A stretch of DNA of 64,000 nucleotides, taken from Burkholderia pyrrocinia. Lineage in GTDB: Bacteria; Pseudomonadota; Gammaproteobacteria; Burkholderiales; Burkholderiaceae. The notes below the pieces were generated by a model. The model ran no database searches. It saw nothing but the letters and a program-made list of their open reading frames with translations, and was not told where the DNA came from. The DNA lies in NCBI RefSeq assembly GCF_022809715.1, contig NZ_CP094460.1, positions 1,426,001-1,490,000 of the forward strand, given 5' to 3'. Each line of letters opens with the position of its first letter. Position 1 is the stretch's first letter. Of the stretch, positions 55,088 to 63,984 are shown in pieces. The position numbers and the translations under genes are program-made.

Positions 55088-55632
55088 TGCTTTGCCGCTC
55101 CGAGCAGAACCGAAACCGAACAGTGGTAATTCGAATTACCGTTCGCCATGCACCAGTTGATGTCGTTGTTCAACGACAGCTTGTACAGCGGCTTCTCGCG
55201 TTCGTTGCGATTGCAGAAGCACTTGCCGCACGACGTCTTGCCGCAGCAGTCGTTGTACGACACGATGTAGTCCGAACCGTCGTGCGGGTTGCGGCAAGTG
55301 CCAATCCACGTGATCGGCGAAGGCGTCGTGCCCGGCGGGCAACTGCTCGACGTGCCGCCGCAGCAGCTGCAAAGCCAGCCGTCGATCGCGCAATACTTCC
55401 AGTAGTCGCAGCTAATCGGGTCGTCGCTGGCCCCCGAGGCGGCCGCGCCACCGGACGCAGCGGATGCGCCCGACGCCGCATCGGCCGCGTACGCGGTGCG
55501 ATCGACGGGCAGCAGCGGCAGCATCGCCGATCCCACCAGCACCTTGCCGAGCTTCGCCATCGCGCTGCGCCGCGAACTGTGCTGCGCGACGCCGCGCGCC
55601 GATCGCTCGAACCATGAATCAAACAGGCCCAT
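55084..55632 (-). CDS. aauA: aromatic amine dehydrogenase light (beta) chain
   Basis: This 182-residue TTQ-bearing subunit has an N-terminal twin-arginine leader (SSRRSAMAKLG) and an Ala/Ser-rich linker, followed by a cysteine-rich core with 14 Cys ('CDYWKYCAIDGWLCSCCGG', 'YNDCCGKTSCGKCFC'). W109 ('SPITWIGTC') and W160 ('NDINWCMAN') are 51 apart, the spacing of the two tryptophans that form tryptophan tryptophylquinone. It oxidatively deaminates primary amines in the periplasm together with AauB. ATG 55632 is chosen; an in-frame TTG lies upstream. Confidence 0.92.
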   Translation of the reverse strand: MGLFDSWFERSARGVAQHSSRRSAMAKLGKVLVGSAMLPLLPVDRTAYAADAASGASAASGGAAASGASDDPISCDYWKYCAIDGWLCSCCGGTSSSCPPGTTPSPITWIGTCRNPHDGSDYIVSYNDCCGKTSCGKCFCNRNEREKPLYKLSLNNDINWCMANGNSNYHCSVSVLLGAAKQ

Positions 55633-55671
55633 GTCGTTGTTCTCCAATGACGTTGAAAGAGGTTCGGCCGG

Positions 55672-56298
55672 TCATGCGTGCTGCGCGTGGGCGTCGTGGC
55701 TGTGATCGCCATGCACGAACTGCTGCAGCGACGCGACGCCGCGCTCCTTCGCCTCGAACAGGCTCTCGAGATGCTCGCGCGTGTTGACGAGCCCCTTCGC
55801 GCGCACCGTGCCGGTTTCGTCGAGCAGCACCGCATACGGCAGCTTGCCGATCTGGTACGCGAGGCCGAGCTCCTGCGACAGCACGTACGGGAAGCGCCCG
55901 AGGTCGTGCTTCTGCGCGAAGCGCGCGTGCTCGTCGACATCGCCGTCGCTCGCGAGCACGATGTTCACCGGCGTCGATTCGCTCGCCTGCAGCGACGGCA
56001 GCAGCGGCAGCAGCTTCTTGCAGACCGGGCACGTCGGCGACAGGAAGAACAGCAGCGTCGCCTTGCCCGATGCATCGATGCCGCCGACCTTCACCTGCGA
56101 GCCGCGAATGTCGGTCAGCTCGAACGTCGGCGCGATCGCGCCGACCGCCGGCCCCTTGTCGATCATCAGCGCACCGGCCGGCATGATGCGTTCGTACAGG
56201 ATGCCGATCTGGCGCACCAGCGCGAGGCAGATCGCGCCGAGCGCGAGAACAGCAACCCACAGCAGTGCGGTGGAAACGGTGAGAGCGGTTTGCATCAT
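55672..56298 (-). CDS. mauD: amine dehydrogenase maturation protein MauD
   Basis: This 208-residue protein has an N-terminal membrane anchor ('ALLWVAVLALGAICLALV') and a thioredoxin-like domain with CPVC in 'LFFLSPTCPVCKKLLPLLPSL'. MauD is needed to form or shuffle the light chain's disulfides. The His-rich end (GDHSHDAHAQHA) may bind metal. Its start overlaps the mauE stop. Confidence 0.92.
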   Translation of the reverse strand: MMQTALTVSTALLWVAVLALGAICLALVRQIGILYERIMPAGALMIDKGPAVGAIAPTFELTDIRGSQVKVGGIDASGKATLLFFLSPTCPVCKKLLPLLPSLQASESTPVNIVLASDGDVDEHARFAQKHDLGRFPYVLSQELGLAYQIGKLPYAVLLDETGTVRAKGLVNTREHLESLFEAKERGVASLQQFVHGDHSHDAHAQHA

Positions 56299-56849
56299 GA
56301 ATTCCTCAGGTGGGAAAGGCGCGGTACGTTGGCGAGCAGCACGTCAACGGTGAGCAGCGCGCAGACGATCAGCAGCACGGAGAAGAACAGCGTCAGGTAG
56401 TCGAACCACACGACCGCGCGCGCACCCGGCTCGACGAACGCGGTTGCGGCCAGCGCGGCGAGCAGCAGCACTCGGCCGACATGCAGCCAGCCGATGCCGC
56501 GCGGCGCATCCGCGCGCGCAGCGGTGAAGCCGGAACAGCCGCAGTCGATGTCGGTGTGGCCGCGCAGCAGGTTGATCGCAAGCCCGGCGGCGAAAACCAC
56601 GAGCAACACGATCAGGCCGATCGCGCCGGCCACGCGCGTATCGGGAAACAGCAGTGCCGCGGTGCAGACGGCTTCCGCAAGCGGAATCGCGAACGCGACA
56701 GGCGCAGTCAGCGCATCGGGTAGGAGCCGGTAGCCGGCAAGCGCGTGGCGGAACGCGGCGGACCGGCGCATCTTCGCGAAAGCGCCGAGCAGCACGACGA
56801 CGGCCGCGCCGGCCTGCGCGCTGGTGGCGAGTACGGGATCGAGGGTCAT
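56295..56849 (-). CDS. mauE: amine dehydrogenase maturation membrane protein MauE
   Basis: This 184-residue protein has four to five hydrophobic segments and the MauE signature 'HTDIDCGCSGF' with two cysteines. It is thought to recycle MauD or partner it in disulfide formation for the light chain. It lies seven bases after aauB and overlaps mauD. Confidence 0.9.
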   Translation of the reverse strand: MTLDPVLATSAQAGAAVVVLLGAFAKMRRSAAFRHALAGYRLLPDALTAPVAFAIPLAEAVCTAALLFPDTRVAGAIGLIVLLVVFAAGLAINLLRGHTDIDCGCSGFTAARADAPRGIGWLHVGRVLLLAALAATAFVEPGARAVVWFDYLTLFFSVLLIVCALLTVDVLLANVPRLSHLRNS

Positions 56850-56856
56850 CGCGGCC

Positions 56857-58014
56857 TCACGGGTTGACGAGCAGCGTCGACGTATTGCCGATCTGCTTCT
56901 CTACGTTGCGCAGCTTGCCGGTATGCGCGTCCATCACGACGAGGTCGGACGTCGCGGTCAGCCCGTAGAACAGCGGCTTGTCGTCCTCGCTGACCTGGAT
57001 CGACACGAGCGGATCGATCTTCTGCTGCGCGAGATCCCAGCGCGCGACGCGCTGCTTCGACTTCAGGTCGAATACCCACACCTGCGTGCCGGGATCCTTG
57101 TGCGAGCCGTCGCCGCCCTTGTGCATCAGCACGTAGTAGCGGTTCTGCTTCGCCTGCACGGCCGTCTGCTGCATGCCGCCCGGGCGCCAGCCTTCGGCTC
57201 GCTCGGCATCCGTCAACAGCGGCCACGACTTGCCGAACGCCGGCTTGTCGCCGCTGAAATCGGCGCTGCGCACGTTGCCGCCGTACGTCGTGAACAGATA
57301 GGTACCGTTGTACGGCGACGCGTTCACGAACGCCGGATCCTTGTCGACATCGATGAACGCATCGGACATCGTGCGCTTCGTTTCCTTGCCGCTCGCATCG
57401 AGCGTGACGGTCAGCGCCTTGCCGCTTTCGCACAGCGCGGTGAAGCGGTCGTTCCCCGACGGATAAGCGAGCACGCACGCGGCCGTGTCGATCTCCGACA
57501 GCACCTTCTTCGATACGGCGTCGATCACCGTCACCGACGCGGCCGGCGTGATGTTCGCGACATACAGCCGCTTGCCGTCGGTGCTGAACGCAGTGTTGTA
57601 CGGCGACGGCACATGCTGCCCGTGTTTCGGCGGAATCACGATCTCGCCCGCGTGATCGAGTGTCGTGTTGTCGGTCATCTCGACGACGTCGGTACGCGTG
57701 CCGTGCGAGCCGCGCGAGAAGTAGGTCGTCGCGACGAAGCTCGTCTTGTGGTCAGGCGAAATCGCGAAGCCGGGGCCGAAGCCGCCGTCGATCTGGCCGA
57801 GCAGCTTCTTCGCGTCGGCGTCGTACACGTAGATGCGCCCGTCGGTCATCGACGGCATCGAGATGTCGACGATATAGACCTCGTGCGGATGCCACGGCGG
57901 CATCTTCTGCACGACCAGCTCCTCGGGTTTTTCCGTCGCGCATGTGCTGCCGCCCCATGCCGCCGCGAACGCCAGCGTCACCGCGAGCGCCGCGGTTCGT
58001 CGCGTTGTCCTCAT
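56857..58014 (-). CDS. aauB: aromatic amine dehydrogenase heavy (alpha) chain
   Basis: This 385-residue periplasmic beta-propeller has a signal peptide (MRTTRRTAALAVTLAFAAA). The heavy-chain pattern is 'WHPHEVYIVDISMPSMTDGRIYVYDADAKKLLGQIDGG', 'FGPGFAISPDHKTSFVATTYFSRGSHGTRTDVVEM', then 'LFYGLTATSDLVVMDAHTGKL'. It pairs with AauA to oxidise aromatic primary amines such as tyramine or phenylethylamine. ATG 58014 follows GGAGG. First gene of the operon and divergent from an AraC regulator. Confidence 0.9.
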   Translation of the reverse strand: MRTTRRTAALAVTLAFAAAWGGSTCATEKPEELVVQKMPPWHPHEVYIVDISMPSMTDGRIYVYDADAKKLLGQIDGGFGPGFAISPDHKTSFVATTYFSRGSHGTRTDVVEMTDNTTLDHAGEIVIPPKHGQHVPSPYNTAFSTDGKRLYVANITPAASVTVIDAVSKKVLSEIDTAACVLAYPSGNDRFTALCESGKALTVTLDASGKETKRTMSDAFIDVDKDPAFVNASPYNGTYLFTTYGGNVRSADFSGDKPAFGKSWPLLTDAERAEGWRPGGMQQTAVQAKQNRYYVLMHKGGDGSHKDPGTQVWVFDLKSKQRVARWDLAQQKIDPLVSIQVSEDDKPLFYGLTATSDLVVMDAHTGKLRNVEKQIGNTSTLLVNP

Positions 58015-58201
58015 GTCGCCTCCAGTTGGGGATTCACTTGATGTGGGGCGACTGTAGTTCGACAAAAAATCCGGTCAGCACCAGGACCGGCAACGCGTGC
58101 GTGCCGATTCGGGATATTGGAAATGCGCCTGAAAGCCGCGCGCGCACGCGGCTTCCGACCCTCTGACGAATACGCGCGGAATAGCGCTCGACCTTATTGC
58201 G

Positions 58202-58217
58202 CCGACCGCTCGGTCGG
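58202..58217. promoter_or_regulatory. CCGACCG-ct-CGGTCGG inverted repeat in the divergent promoter
   Basis: Seven-base perfect arms separated by two bases, 41 bp before the regulator start and within the 244-bp aauB/regulator gap. A candidate binding site or a small hairpin in the regulator leader. No run of Ts follows. Confidence 0.4.
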
Positions 58218-58258
58218 TTTAATCTTCCGCGGTCCTGATCGACACCCCTGGAGGCGCT

Positions 58259-59221
58259 GTGTTCGTGTTTCACGAGATGTTCGACGACGCGGACCGGCAT
58301 GCCGACGCGCTGCGCGGCTGGAACCAGCGCTACGACCAGATCGGTTCGGGCGCGTATCGCAGCGTGGTCAAGCACGCCGTGCTCGACGGCATCGAGTTGT
58401 TCCAGGAAGCCGCGAACGTGCGCATCATCCAGCGTGGACAGTTGCCGCCCGGTCACACGGTGTTCGGCATGCCGCTCACCGGCTCGGGCGCATTCGCGTT
58501 CGGCGGCGCGCGCATCGAACGCGGCACGATGGTGATGGCGCGCGGCGGTGCGCCGTTCGAACTGCATTCGCCGGACGACATGTCGCTGATCGGTGTCGTC
58601 GTCGACGCCGAGCTGCTGCAACAGGTCGAAGATGCGGCCGATGTCCGGCTCGACGCAGCGACGCTGCGGCGCGGCGTCGTCGACTTGCCGACGGCCGTGC
58701 TGATGCGCGCAAGCGTGCAGATCGCGACGCAACTCGAACGCGTGCTGTCGTCGCCCGACACGTTCGGCGACGTGCGCGCGCAACGCGAATTGCGCGGCGA
58801 GATCGGCAACATGCTCGTCGATCTCCTCACGTACCGGATGCCCGAGCCGTCGAACCGGCTCACGCACGCGTGCCGCGCCGACATCGTGCGCCGCGTGCAC
58901 GACTACGTGATCGACCACCCGGAAGCGCCCGTCGACGTGCTGAGCCTGTGCGCGCAGTTGCGCGTGAGCCGGCGCACGATGCAGAACAGCTTTCAGTCGG
59001 TCGTACAGACCAGCCCGCTGCACTATGTACGCTCGCTGCGCCTGTCGCAGGTGCGGCGGATGCTGCTCGACACACGTCAGGCCGACCTGCCGATCAGCGA
59101 CGTGGCCGCGCGCTGGGGCTTCATCCATCTCGGCCATTTCGCGAACGCGTATAAGGCGCAATTCGGCGAACTGCCTTCGACCACCGCGCGCCGGTCGGTG
59201 CGCGCTGCAAAAACGCGCTGA
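58259..59221 (+). CDS. AraC-family regulator, probable activator of the aau cluster
   Basis: This 320-residue protein has a sensory N-terminus and a C-terminal double HTH: 'CRADIVRRVHDYVIDHPEAP', 'SLCAQLRVSRRTMQNSFQSVV', 'PLHYVRSLRLSQVRRML', 'ISDVAARWGFIHLGHFANAYKAQFGELPS'. It resembles EutR/FeaR-type regulators of amine use. GTG 58259 is preceded by GGAGG five bases away. Divergent from aauB, it probably senses an amine or its aldehyde and activates that operon. Confidence 0.85.
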   Translation: MFVFHEMFDDADRHADALRGWNQRYDQIGSGAYRSVVKHAVLDGIELFQEAANVRIIQRGQLPPGHTVFGMPLTGSGAFAFGGARIERGTMVMARGGAPFELHSPDDMSLIGVVVDAELLQQVEDAADVRLDAATLRRGVVDLPTAVLMRASVQIATQLERVLSSPDTFGDVRAQRELRGEIGNMLVDLLTYRMPEPSNRLTHACRADIVRRVHDYVIDHPEAPVDVLSLCAQLRVSRRTMQNSFQSVVQTSPLHYVRSLRLSQVRRMLLDTRQADLPISDVAARWGFIHLGHFANAYKAQFGELPSTTARRSVRAAKTR

Positions 59222-59312
59222 AGACGAGCAAAACCCGCGATAATCTTCCGCTGACCGTTCGGCGCCTGCGAGCCGGCCGCGGCATGTGCCCGTCCGTTCG
59301 CAATCCCGTGCG

Positions 59313-60293
59313 ATGTGCGACGACCACCGGATTCCATCCCCTGCCCCGATGCCCGAGGATTTCCACTTCCTGTTGCTGCCCGGCTTCTCCGCGCTCGGCT
59401 TCATGTCCGCGGTCGAGCCGCTGCGCGTCGCGAACCGCTTCCGCACCGAGCTCTACCGCTGGCATGTGATCAGCGCCGACGGTGCGCCGGTCGCCGCGAG
59501 CAACGGCATCCCCGTCGCCGCCGAAGCCGCGTGCGCGGACGTCGCGCAGGTCGATACGGTGTTCGTCGTCGCGGGCTTCGATCCGCTCGTGTGCTACACG
59601 CGCGCAATCGGCGACTGGCTGCGCCGCCAGCACCGGCACGGCGCGACGCTCGGCGGCATCGACACGGGCAGCTTCGTGCTCGCGGAAGCCGGGCTGTTCG
59701 ACGCGTCGCAGCCGCTGACGCTGCACTGGGAAGCGCTGGCCGCGTTCCGCGAACGCTATCCGGGCCTGAACGCGACGCAGGAGCTGTTCGAGATCGACGA
59801 CCGGCGCATCACGTGCGCCGGCGGCACCGCGTCGATCGACATGATGCTCGACCTGATCGGGCGCCGGCACGGCGCCGATCTCGCGGCCGCGATCTCCGAG
59901 CAGTTCGTCGTCAGCCGCATCCGGCAGCGCTCGGACAGCCAGCGGCTCGAGATCGCCGCGCGCTACGGCGTACATAACCGCAAGCTGATCCAGGTGATCG
60001 GCACGATGCAGCAGCACATGGAAAATCCGCTCGGCTCCGACGCGCTCGCGCAGGACGTATCGATCACGCGACGCCAGCTCGAACGGCTGTTCAGCGCGAC
60101 GCTGAACGACACGCCGACGCATTTCTACCTGAACCTGCGCCTCGATCGTGCTCGCGAACTGCTGCAGCAGACCGACATGAGCATCACGTCGGTGTGCGTC
60201 GCGTGCGGGTTCGAATCGCCGTCGCATTTCTCGCGCACTTATCGCGCGCGGTTCGGCTTGAGCCCACGCAGCGACCGGCGCGCGACGCGCTGA
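59313..60293 (+). CDS. GlxA/CdhR-type AraC-family regulator
   Basis: A protein of about 326 residues with a DJ-1/PfpI-like N-terminal domain ('FHFLLLPGFSALGFMSAVEPLRVANRF', 'LGGIDTGSFVLAEAGLF', 'CAGGTASIDMMLDLI') and an AraC DNA-binding domain ('SITRRQLERLFSATLNDTP', 'SVCVACGFESPSHFSRTYRARFG'). Closest in type to GbdR and CdhR, which control betaine and carnitine genes. It may therefore regulate the carnitine operon 11 kb away instead of its neighbours. Start uncertain: ATG 59313 or ATG 59349. Confidence 0.85.
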   Translation: MCDDHRIPSPAPMPEDFHFLLLPGFSALGFMSAVEPLRVANRFRTELYRWHVISADGAPVAASNGIPVAAEAACADVAQVDTVFVVAGFDPLVCYTRAIGDWLRRQHRHGATLGGIDTGSFVLAEAGLFDASQPLTLHWEALAAFRERYPGLNATQELFEIDDRRITCAGGTASIDMMLDLIGRRHGADLAAAISEQFVVSRIRQRSDSQRLEIAARYGVHNRKLIQVIGTMQQHMENPLGSDALAQDVSITRRQLERLFSATLNDTPTHFYLNLRLDRARELLQQTDMSITSVCVACGFESPSHFSRTYRARFGLSPRSDRRATR

Positions 60294-60782
60294 TCGTCGC
60301 GGGTTTTAATCACAATCCCGCGCGGAATTGCGCGTTCCGGCGGCGTTTCCCGCCGCTCGCTGAACAATGCCGGCGATCGATCGACGGACCGAAGCGATCG
60401 TCGAAAATAATTTGCAATGTCGCCGAAAATATTCTGTAACATACCTCGCAATTAGATAGGCAGCCTAACGAGACGAGAGACTGGATTCGACGCATGTCGA
60501 TCCGCGCAAGGCTGCCGGCCGATATCCAACCGATATCAGTATCGATCCGAGGGGTCTGACATGACGATGCTCGCTTCGCCGTCGCCGCACCTGCCTGCCG
60601 TTCGCTTCCTCGCCCCCGCTCCCGCTTGTTTCTTCTCGACCTGACATTTAGGTTTCCTTAGTCAGTCGACGCTCCCAACACCGCTTCGCCGCACCGGTTC
60701 CATCGAGCCGGCGCGCGGGCCGTGTCGTGCCTGCGCGCCACGAGTGCGCGGGCGTGTCCAACCGTTGAGATGAGGATCACGT
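60294..60782. other. intergenic leader of the metalloprotease gene
   Basis: About 490 bp. A plausible sigma-70-type promoter is TTGCAA (60412-60417), 17-bp spacer, TGTAAC (60435-60440), which would leave a long leader before the protease. No quorum-sensing box or riboswitch was recognised. Confidence 0.35.
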
Positions 60783-62495
60783 ATGCAGACATCACGCAAA
60801 GCATTGCCGCTCGCCCTGGGCCTTGCGCTCGGTTTCGGCATCGTCGGCGGCACAGCAGCCGATACGAAGGTCTCGAATCCGCAGGCCGCGAGCCTGCGCG
60901 AAAGCCTGACGCGCGGCGTCGCGCCGCCCGCCGCGAAAGCCGATACGGCCGCCGGGCAGTTCCGCGCGGACGGCGTCGCCGTCACGCTGTACAACCCCGC
61001 GTATCGCGTGAAGAAGGTCGCCGCCACGCCCGCTGCAACCGCGCGCGACTTCGTCGCAACGCAGGCGACGCAGCTCGGGCTCGACGCGGCCGCGCTCGCG
61101 AGCCTCGTCGTCACGTCGGAGCGCAACGATGCCGACTTCACCGTCGTGCGCCTGCAGCAGCAGGCCGCCGGGCTGCCCGTGTACGGCAGCGACATCGCGG
61201 TGACGGTCGCGAAGGACGGCCGCATCCTGTACGTCGCGAGCAACACGATCAACGGCGTGGTCGCGACGTCGCGCAAGTCGCAGGCCGTCGACCAGCAGCA
61301 GGCGCTCGACCGTGCGCGCGCGTATCTCGGCGTGAGCGGCTTCACGAATCTCGACGCGCAGCTCGTCGCGTTCGTCGACAAGGCCGGCACGCACACCGCA
61401 TGGAAGGTGCGCGGCCGCCCGCAGGACGGCCCGAAGGGCGACTGGGAACTGCTGATCGACTCGGGCAGCGGCGAAGTGCTGCGCGCCGAGGACAAGGCGT
61501 TCTATGCCACCGACGGCACGGGCTTCGTGTTCCGCCCGGATCCGCTGTCGCCAACGAAAAGCAGCTACGGCAGCACCGGCTACAAGGACAGCAGCGACGC
61601 CGATTCGACCCAGCTCACGGCCGCGCGCGTGCGCGTGACGCTGAAGGATCTCGGGCAGTCGGGCGCGCGCTACGCGCTGTCAGGCCCGTATGCGGCGTGC
61701 GTCGATTTCGATGCGCCGCGCGACAACGCGTGCCCGCTGCAGTCGACGCCCGCGTTCGAGTTCACGCGCGGCAACCTGTATTTCGAGGCTGTGAACGTGT
61801 ACTACCACATCGATACGTTCCTGCGCTACGTGAACCAGACGCTCGGGATCAAGGCATTGCCGTACCAGTACACGGGCGGCGTGCAGTACGACCCGCACGG
61901 CGAATCGGGCGACGACAACTCGTCGTACTCGTCGAGCAGCGGCCGGCTGACCTTCGGGCAAGGCGGCGTCGACGATGCGGAAGATGCGGACGTCGTGATC
62001 CACGAACTCGGCCACGGCATCCACGACTGGGTGACCAACGGCGGCCTGTCGCAACAGGAAGGTCTTTCGGAAGGCACCGGCGACTATCTCGCCGCCGCGT
62101 ACAGCCGCGACTTCAACCAGTGGAGCCCGTCGGATGTGCAGTATCACTGGGTCTACAACTGGGACGGCCACAACGAATACTGGGGCGGCCGCGTGACCAA
62201 CTGGAACGTCGGGCGCACCTATGCGCAAGCGCGCGGTGCCGAGATCCATACGGCCGGCCAGTACTGGGCATCGTGCAACCTCGTCGCGCGCGACGCGATC
62301 GGCGCGCAGGCGATGGACAAGGCATTCCTGAAAGGGCTGTCGATGACCAACGGCTCAACCAACCAGAAGGCCGCCGCGCAGGCCGTGCTGACGGCCGCGT
62401 CCGCGCTCGGCTACAGCAGCGCGCAACTCACGGCGATCGGCAATGCGTACAACAAGAGCTGCACGTACGGCGTGACCGTGCCGCAGAAATCGTAA
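60783..62495 (+). CDS. secreted zinc metalloprotease, ZmpB-like
   Basis: This 570-residue preproprotease has a signal peptide (MQTSRKALPLALGLALGFGIVGG), an FTP/PepSY-like propeptide (about 45-230: 'FVATQATQLGLDAAALASLVV', 'LPVYGSDIAVTVAKDGRI') and a catalytic domain with HELGH in 'DVVIHELGHGIHDWV'. The third zinc ligand lies in 'GLSEGTGDYLAAAYSRDF'. The architecture fits the thermolysin/fungalysin-like ZmpB of B. cepacia complex, an extracellular protease that degrades host proteins. Exported by type II secretion in relatives. An M28 peptidase gene follows 80 bp later. Confidence 0.85.
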   Translation: MQTSRKALPLALGLALGFGIVGGTAADTKVSNPQAASLRESLTRGVAPPAAKADTAAGQFRADGVAVTLYNPAYRVKKVAATPAATARDFVATQATQLGLDAAALASLVVTSERNDADFTVVRLQQQAAGLPVYGSDIAVTVAKDGRILYVASNTINGVVATSRKSQAVDQQQALDRARAYLGVSGFTNLDAQLVAFVDKAGTHTAWKVRGRPQDGPKGDWELLIDSGSGEVLRAEDKAFYATDGTGFVFRPDPLSPTKSSYGSTGYKDSSDADSTQLTAARVRVTLKDLGQSGARYALSGPYAACVDFDAPRDNACPLQSTPAFEFTRGNLYFEAVNVYYHIDTFLRYVNQTLGIKALPYQYTGGVQYDPHGESGDDNSSYSSSSGRLTFGQGGVDDAEDADVVIHELGHGIHDWVTNGGLSQQEGLSEGTGDYLAAAYSRDFNQWSPSDVQYHWVYNWDGHNEYWGGRVTNWNVGRTYAQARGAEIHTAGQYWASCNLVARDAIGAQAMDKAFLKGLSMTNGSTNQKAAAQAVLTAASALGYSSAQLTAIGNAYNKSCTYGVTVPQKS

Positions 62496-62574
62496 TTCCG
62501 CAGCAGGCGGTGGCGCATCGCACGACCTGCGACGCGCCCTCATCCTCGACATCGTTACCCTCGCGAGATCGAAC

Positions 62575-63828
62575 ATGCCTACTCTGAAACTGACTCATCT
62601 GAGCGCCGCGCTGGGCGGCATGCTGTTGACCGTCGCCGCGCATGCGGCCCCCGTGTGGATCACGCTCGGCGATGCGGCGTTCCGCCAGCTTCAACGCATC
62701 GACGCAAGCGCGACCGCGCAATACAGCACGACGGTCGATGCCGGCAAGACGGCCGACGGCGCCGCGCGCCGCGAAACCATTCACGTCGTCGAGATCGACG
62801 ATTCACGGCTCGGCGAACTGGCCCATGCCGTCCACCACACGCGCGGCCACGGGCCCGGTTATGTCGTGCACGACTCGTTCGACGAAGCGCGCCAGGCGCT
62901 GCAGCCGTTGCCGCCGGCGCTCGCGAAGCAGGCCGCGGCACCCGCGTACAAGGTGTCGAACGCGCCGCAGATCGGCACCTGGATCCAGCAACTGCAGGCC
63001 AGCAACATCGTCGGCACGATCACGTCGCTGTCGGGCTTCACGAACCGCTACTACACGACGTCGCACGGCGTTGCCGCGTCGGACTGGCTCGCGCTGCAGT
63101 GGAAGCAACTGGCGGGCGCGCGCGCCGATATCACCGTCGAGCAGTTCGCGCACACGGGCTTTCCGCAGAAATCCGTGATCCTGACGATCCGCGGCAGCGA
63201 TCCGGCCGCGGGCACCGTCGTGCTGGGCGGCCACCTCGATTCGACCGTCGGCCGCACGACGGAGAACACGCGCTCGCCCGGCGCGGACGACGACGCATCA
63301 GGCATCGCGAGCCTCACCGAAGCGCTGCGCGTGCTGCTCGCGAACAACTACCGGCCGAAGCGGACGATCAAGTTCGTCGGGTACGCGGCAGAAGAAGCCG
63401 GCCTGCTCGGCTCGAAGGCGATCGCGAAGCAGTTCCGCACGCAGAGTGCGAACGTGGTCGGCGTTTTGCAGCTCGACATGACGAACTACAAGGGCGATCC
63501 GAAGGATATCTATCTGATCACCGACTACACGAACGCGTCGCAGAACACCTACCTGACGAATCTGGCGAAGACCTACCTGCCGGAACTCGCGATCGGCACG
63601 TCGCAGTGCGGGTATGCGTGCTCGGATCATGCGTCGTGGAATGCGCAGGGCTATCCGGCGTCGTTCCCGTTCGAGGCCGACCAGAACGACAGTCCGTATA
63701 TCCATACCGTGAACGACACGCTGGAGAACTCGGACCGCCAGGCGAATCATGCGCTGAAGTTCGGCAAGCTGGCGCTGGCTTATGCGGTTGATCTTGGCGG
63801 GGATGGCTCCGTAGTCGCGAAGCCCTGA
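62575..63828 (+). CDS. secreted M28-family aminopeptidase
   Basis: This 417-residue protein has a signal peptide (MPTLKLTHLSAALGGMLLTVAAHA), a propeptide and an M28 domain with the double-zinc ligands: HLDST (His, Asp), 'SPGADDDASGIAS', 'GYAAEEAGLLGSKA' (Glu-Glu), 'VLQLDMTNYKG' (Asp) and 'YIHTVNDTLEN' (His). It resembles Vibrio/Aeromonas leucyl aminopeptidase. It follows the metalloprotease gene closely; endo- and exopeptidase probably act together on extracellular protein. Confidence 0.9.
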   Translation: MPTLKLTHLSAALGGMLLTVAAHAAPVWITLGDAAFRQLQRIDASATAQYSTTVDAGKTADGAARRETIHVVEIDDSRLGELAHAVHHTRGHGPGYVVHDSFDEARQALQPLPPALAKQAAAPAYKVSNAPQIGTWIQQLQASNIVGTITSLSGFTNRYYTTSHGVAASDWLALQWKQLAGARADITVEQFAHTGFPQKSVILTIRGSDPAAGTVVLGGHLDSTVGRTTENTRSPGADDDASGIASLTEALRVLLANNYRPKRTIKFVGYAAEEAGLLGSKAIAKQFRTQSANVVGVLQLDMTNYKGDPKDIYLITDYTNASQNTYLTNLAKTYLPELAIGTSQCGYACSDHASWNAQGYPASFPFEADQNDSPYIHTVNDTLENSDRQANHALKFGKLALAYAVDLGGDGSVVAKP

Positions 63829-63984
63829 CGGCGAGCGGCCGCGTCGTTCGTCTATCCGGACACGAAGGAAGCGTGTGCTCGCGGTTCGCACGCGCTTCCT
63901 CCCGGACAACCTTGATCGGACCACCTCGCCCAGCGTCCCGTAGAGACGCACGCCCGAAGCCAGCGCCCCCCCCACGGAGGCTTC

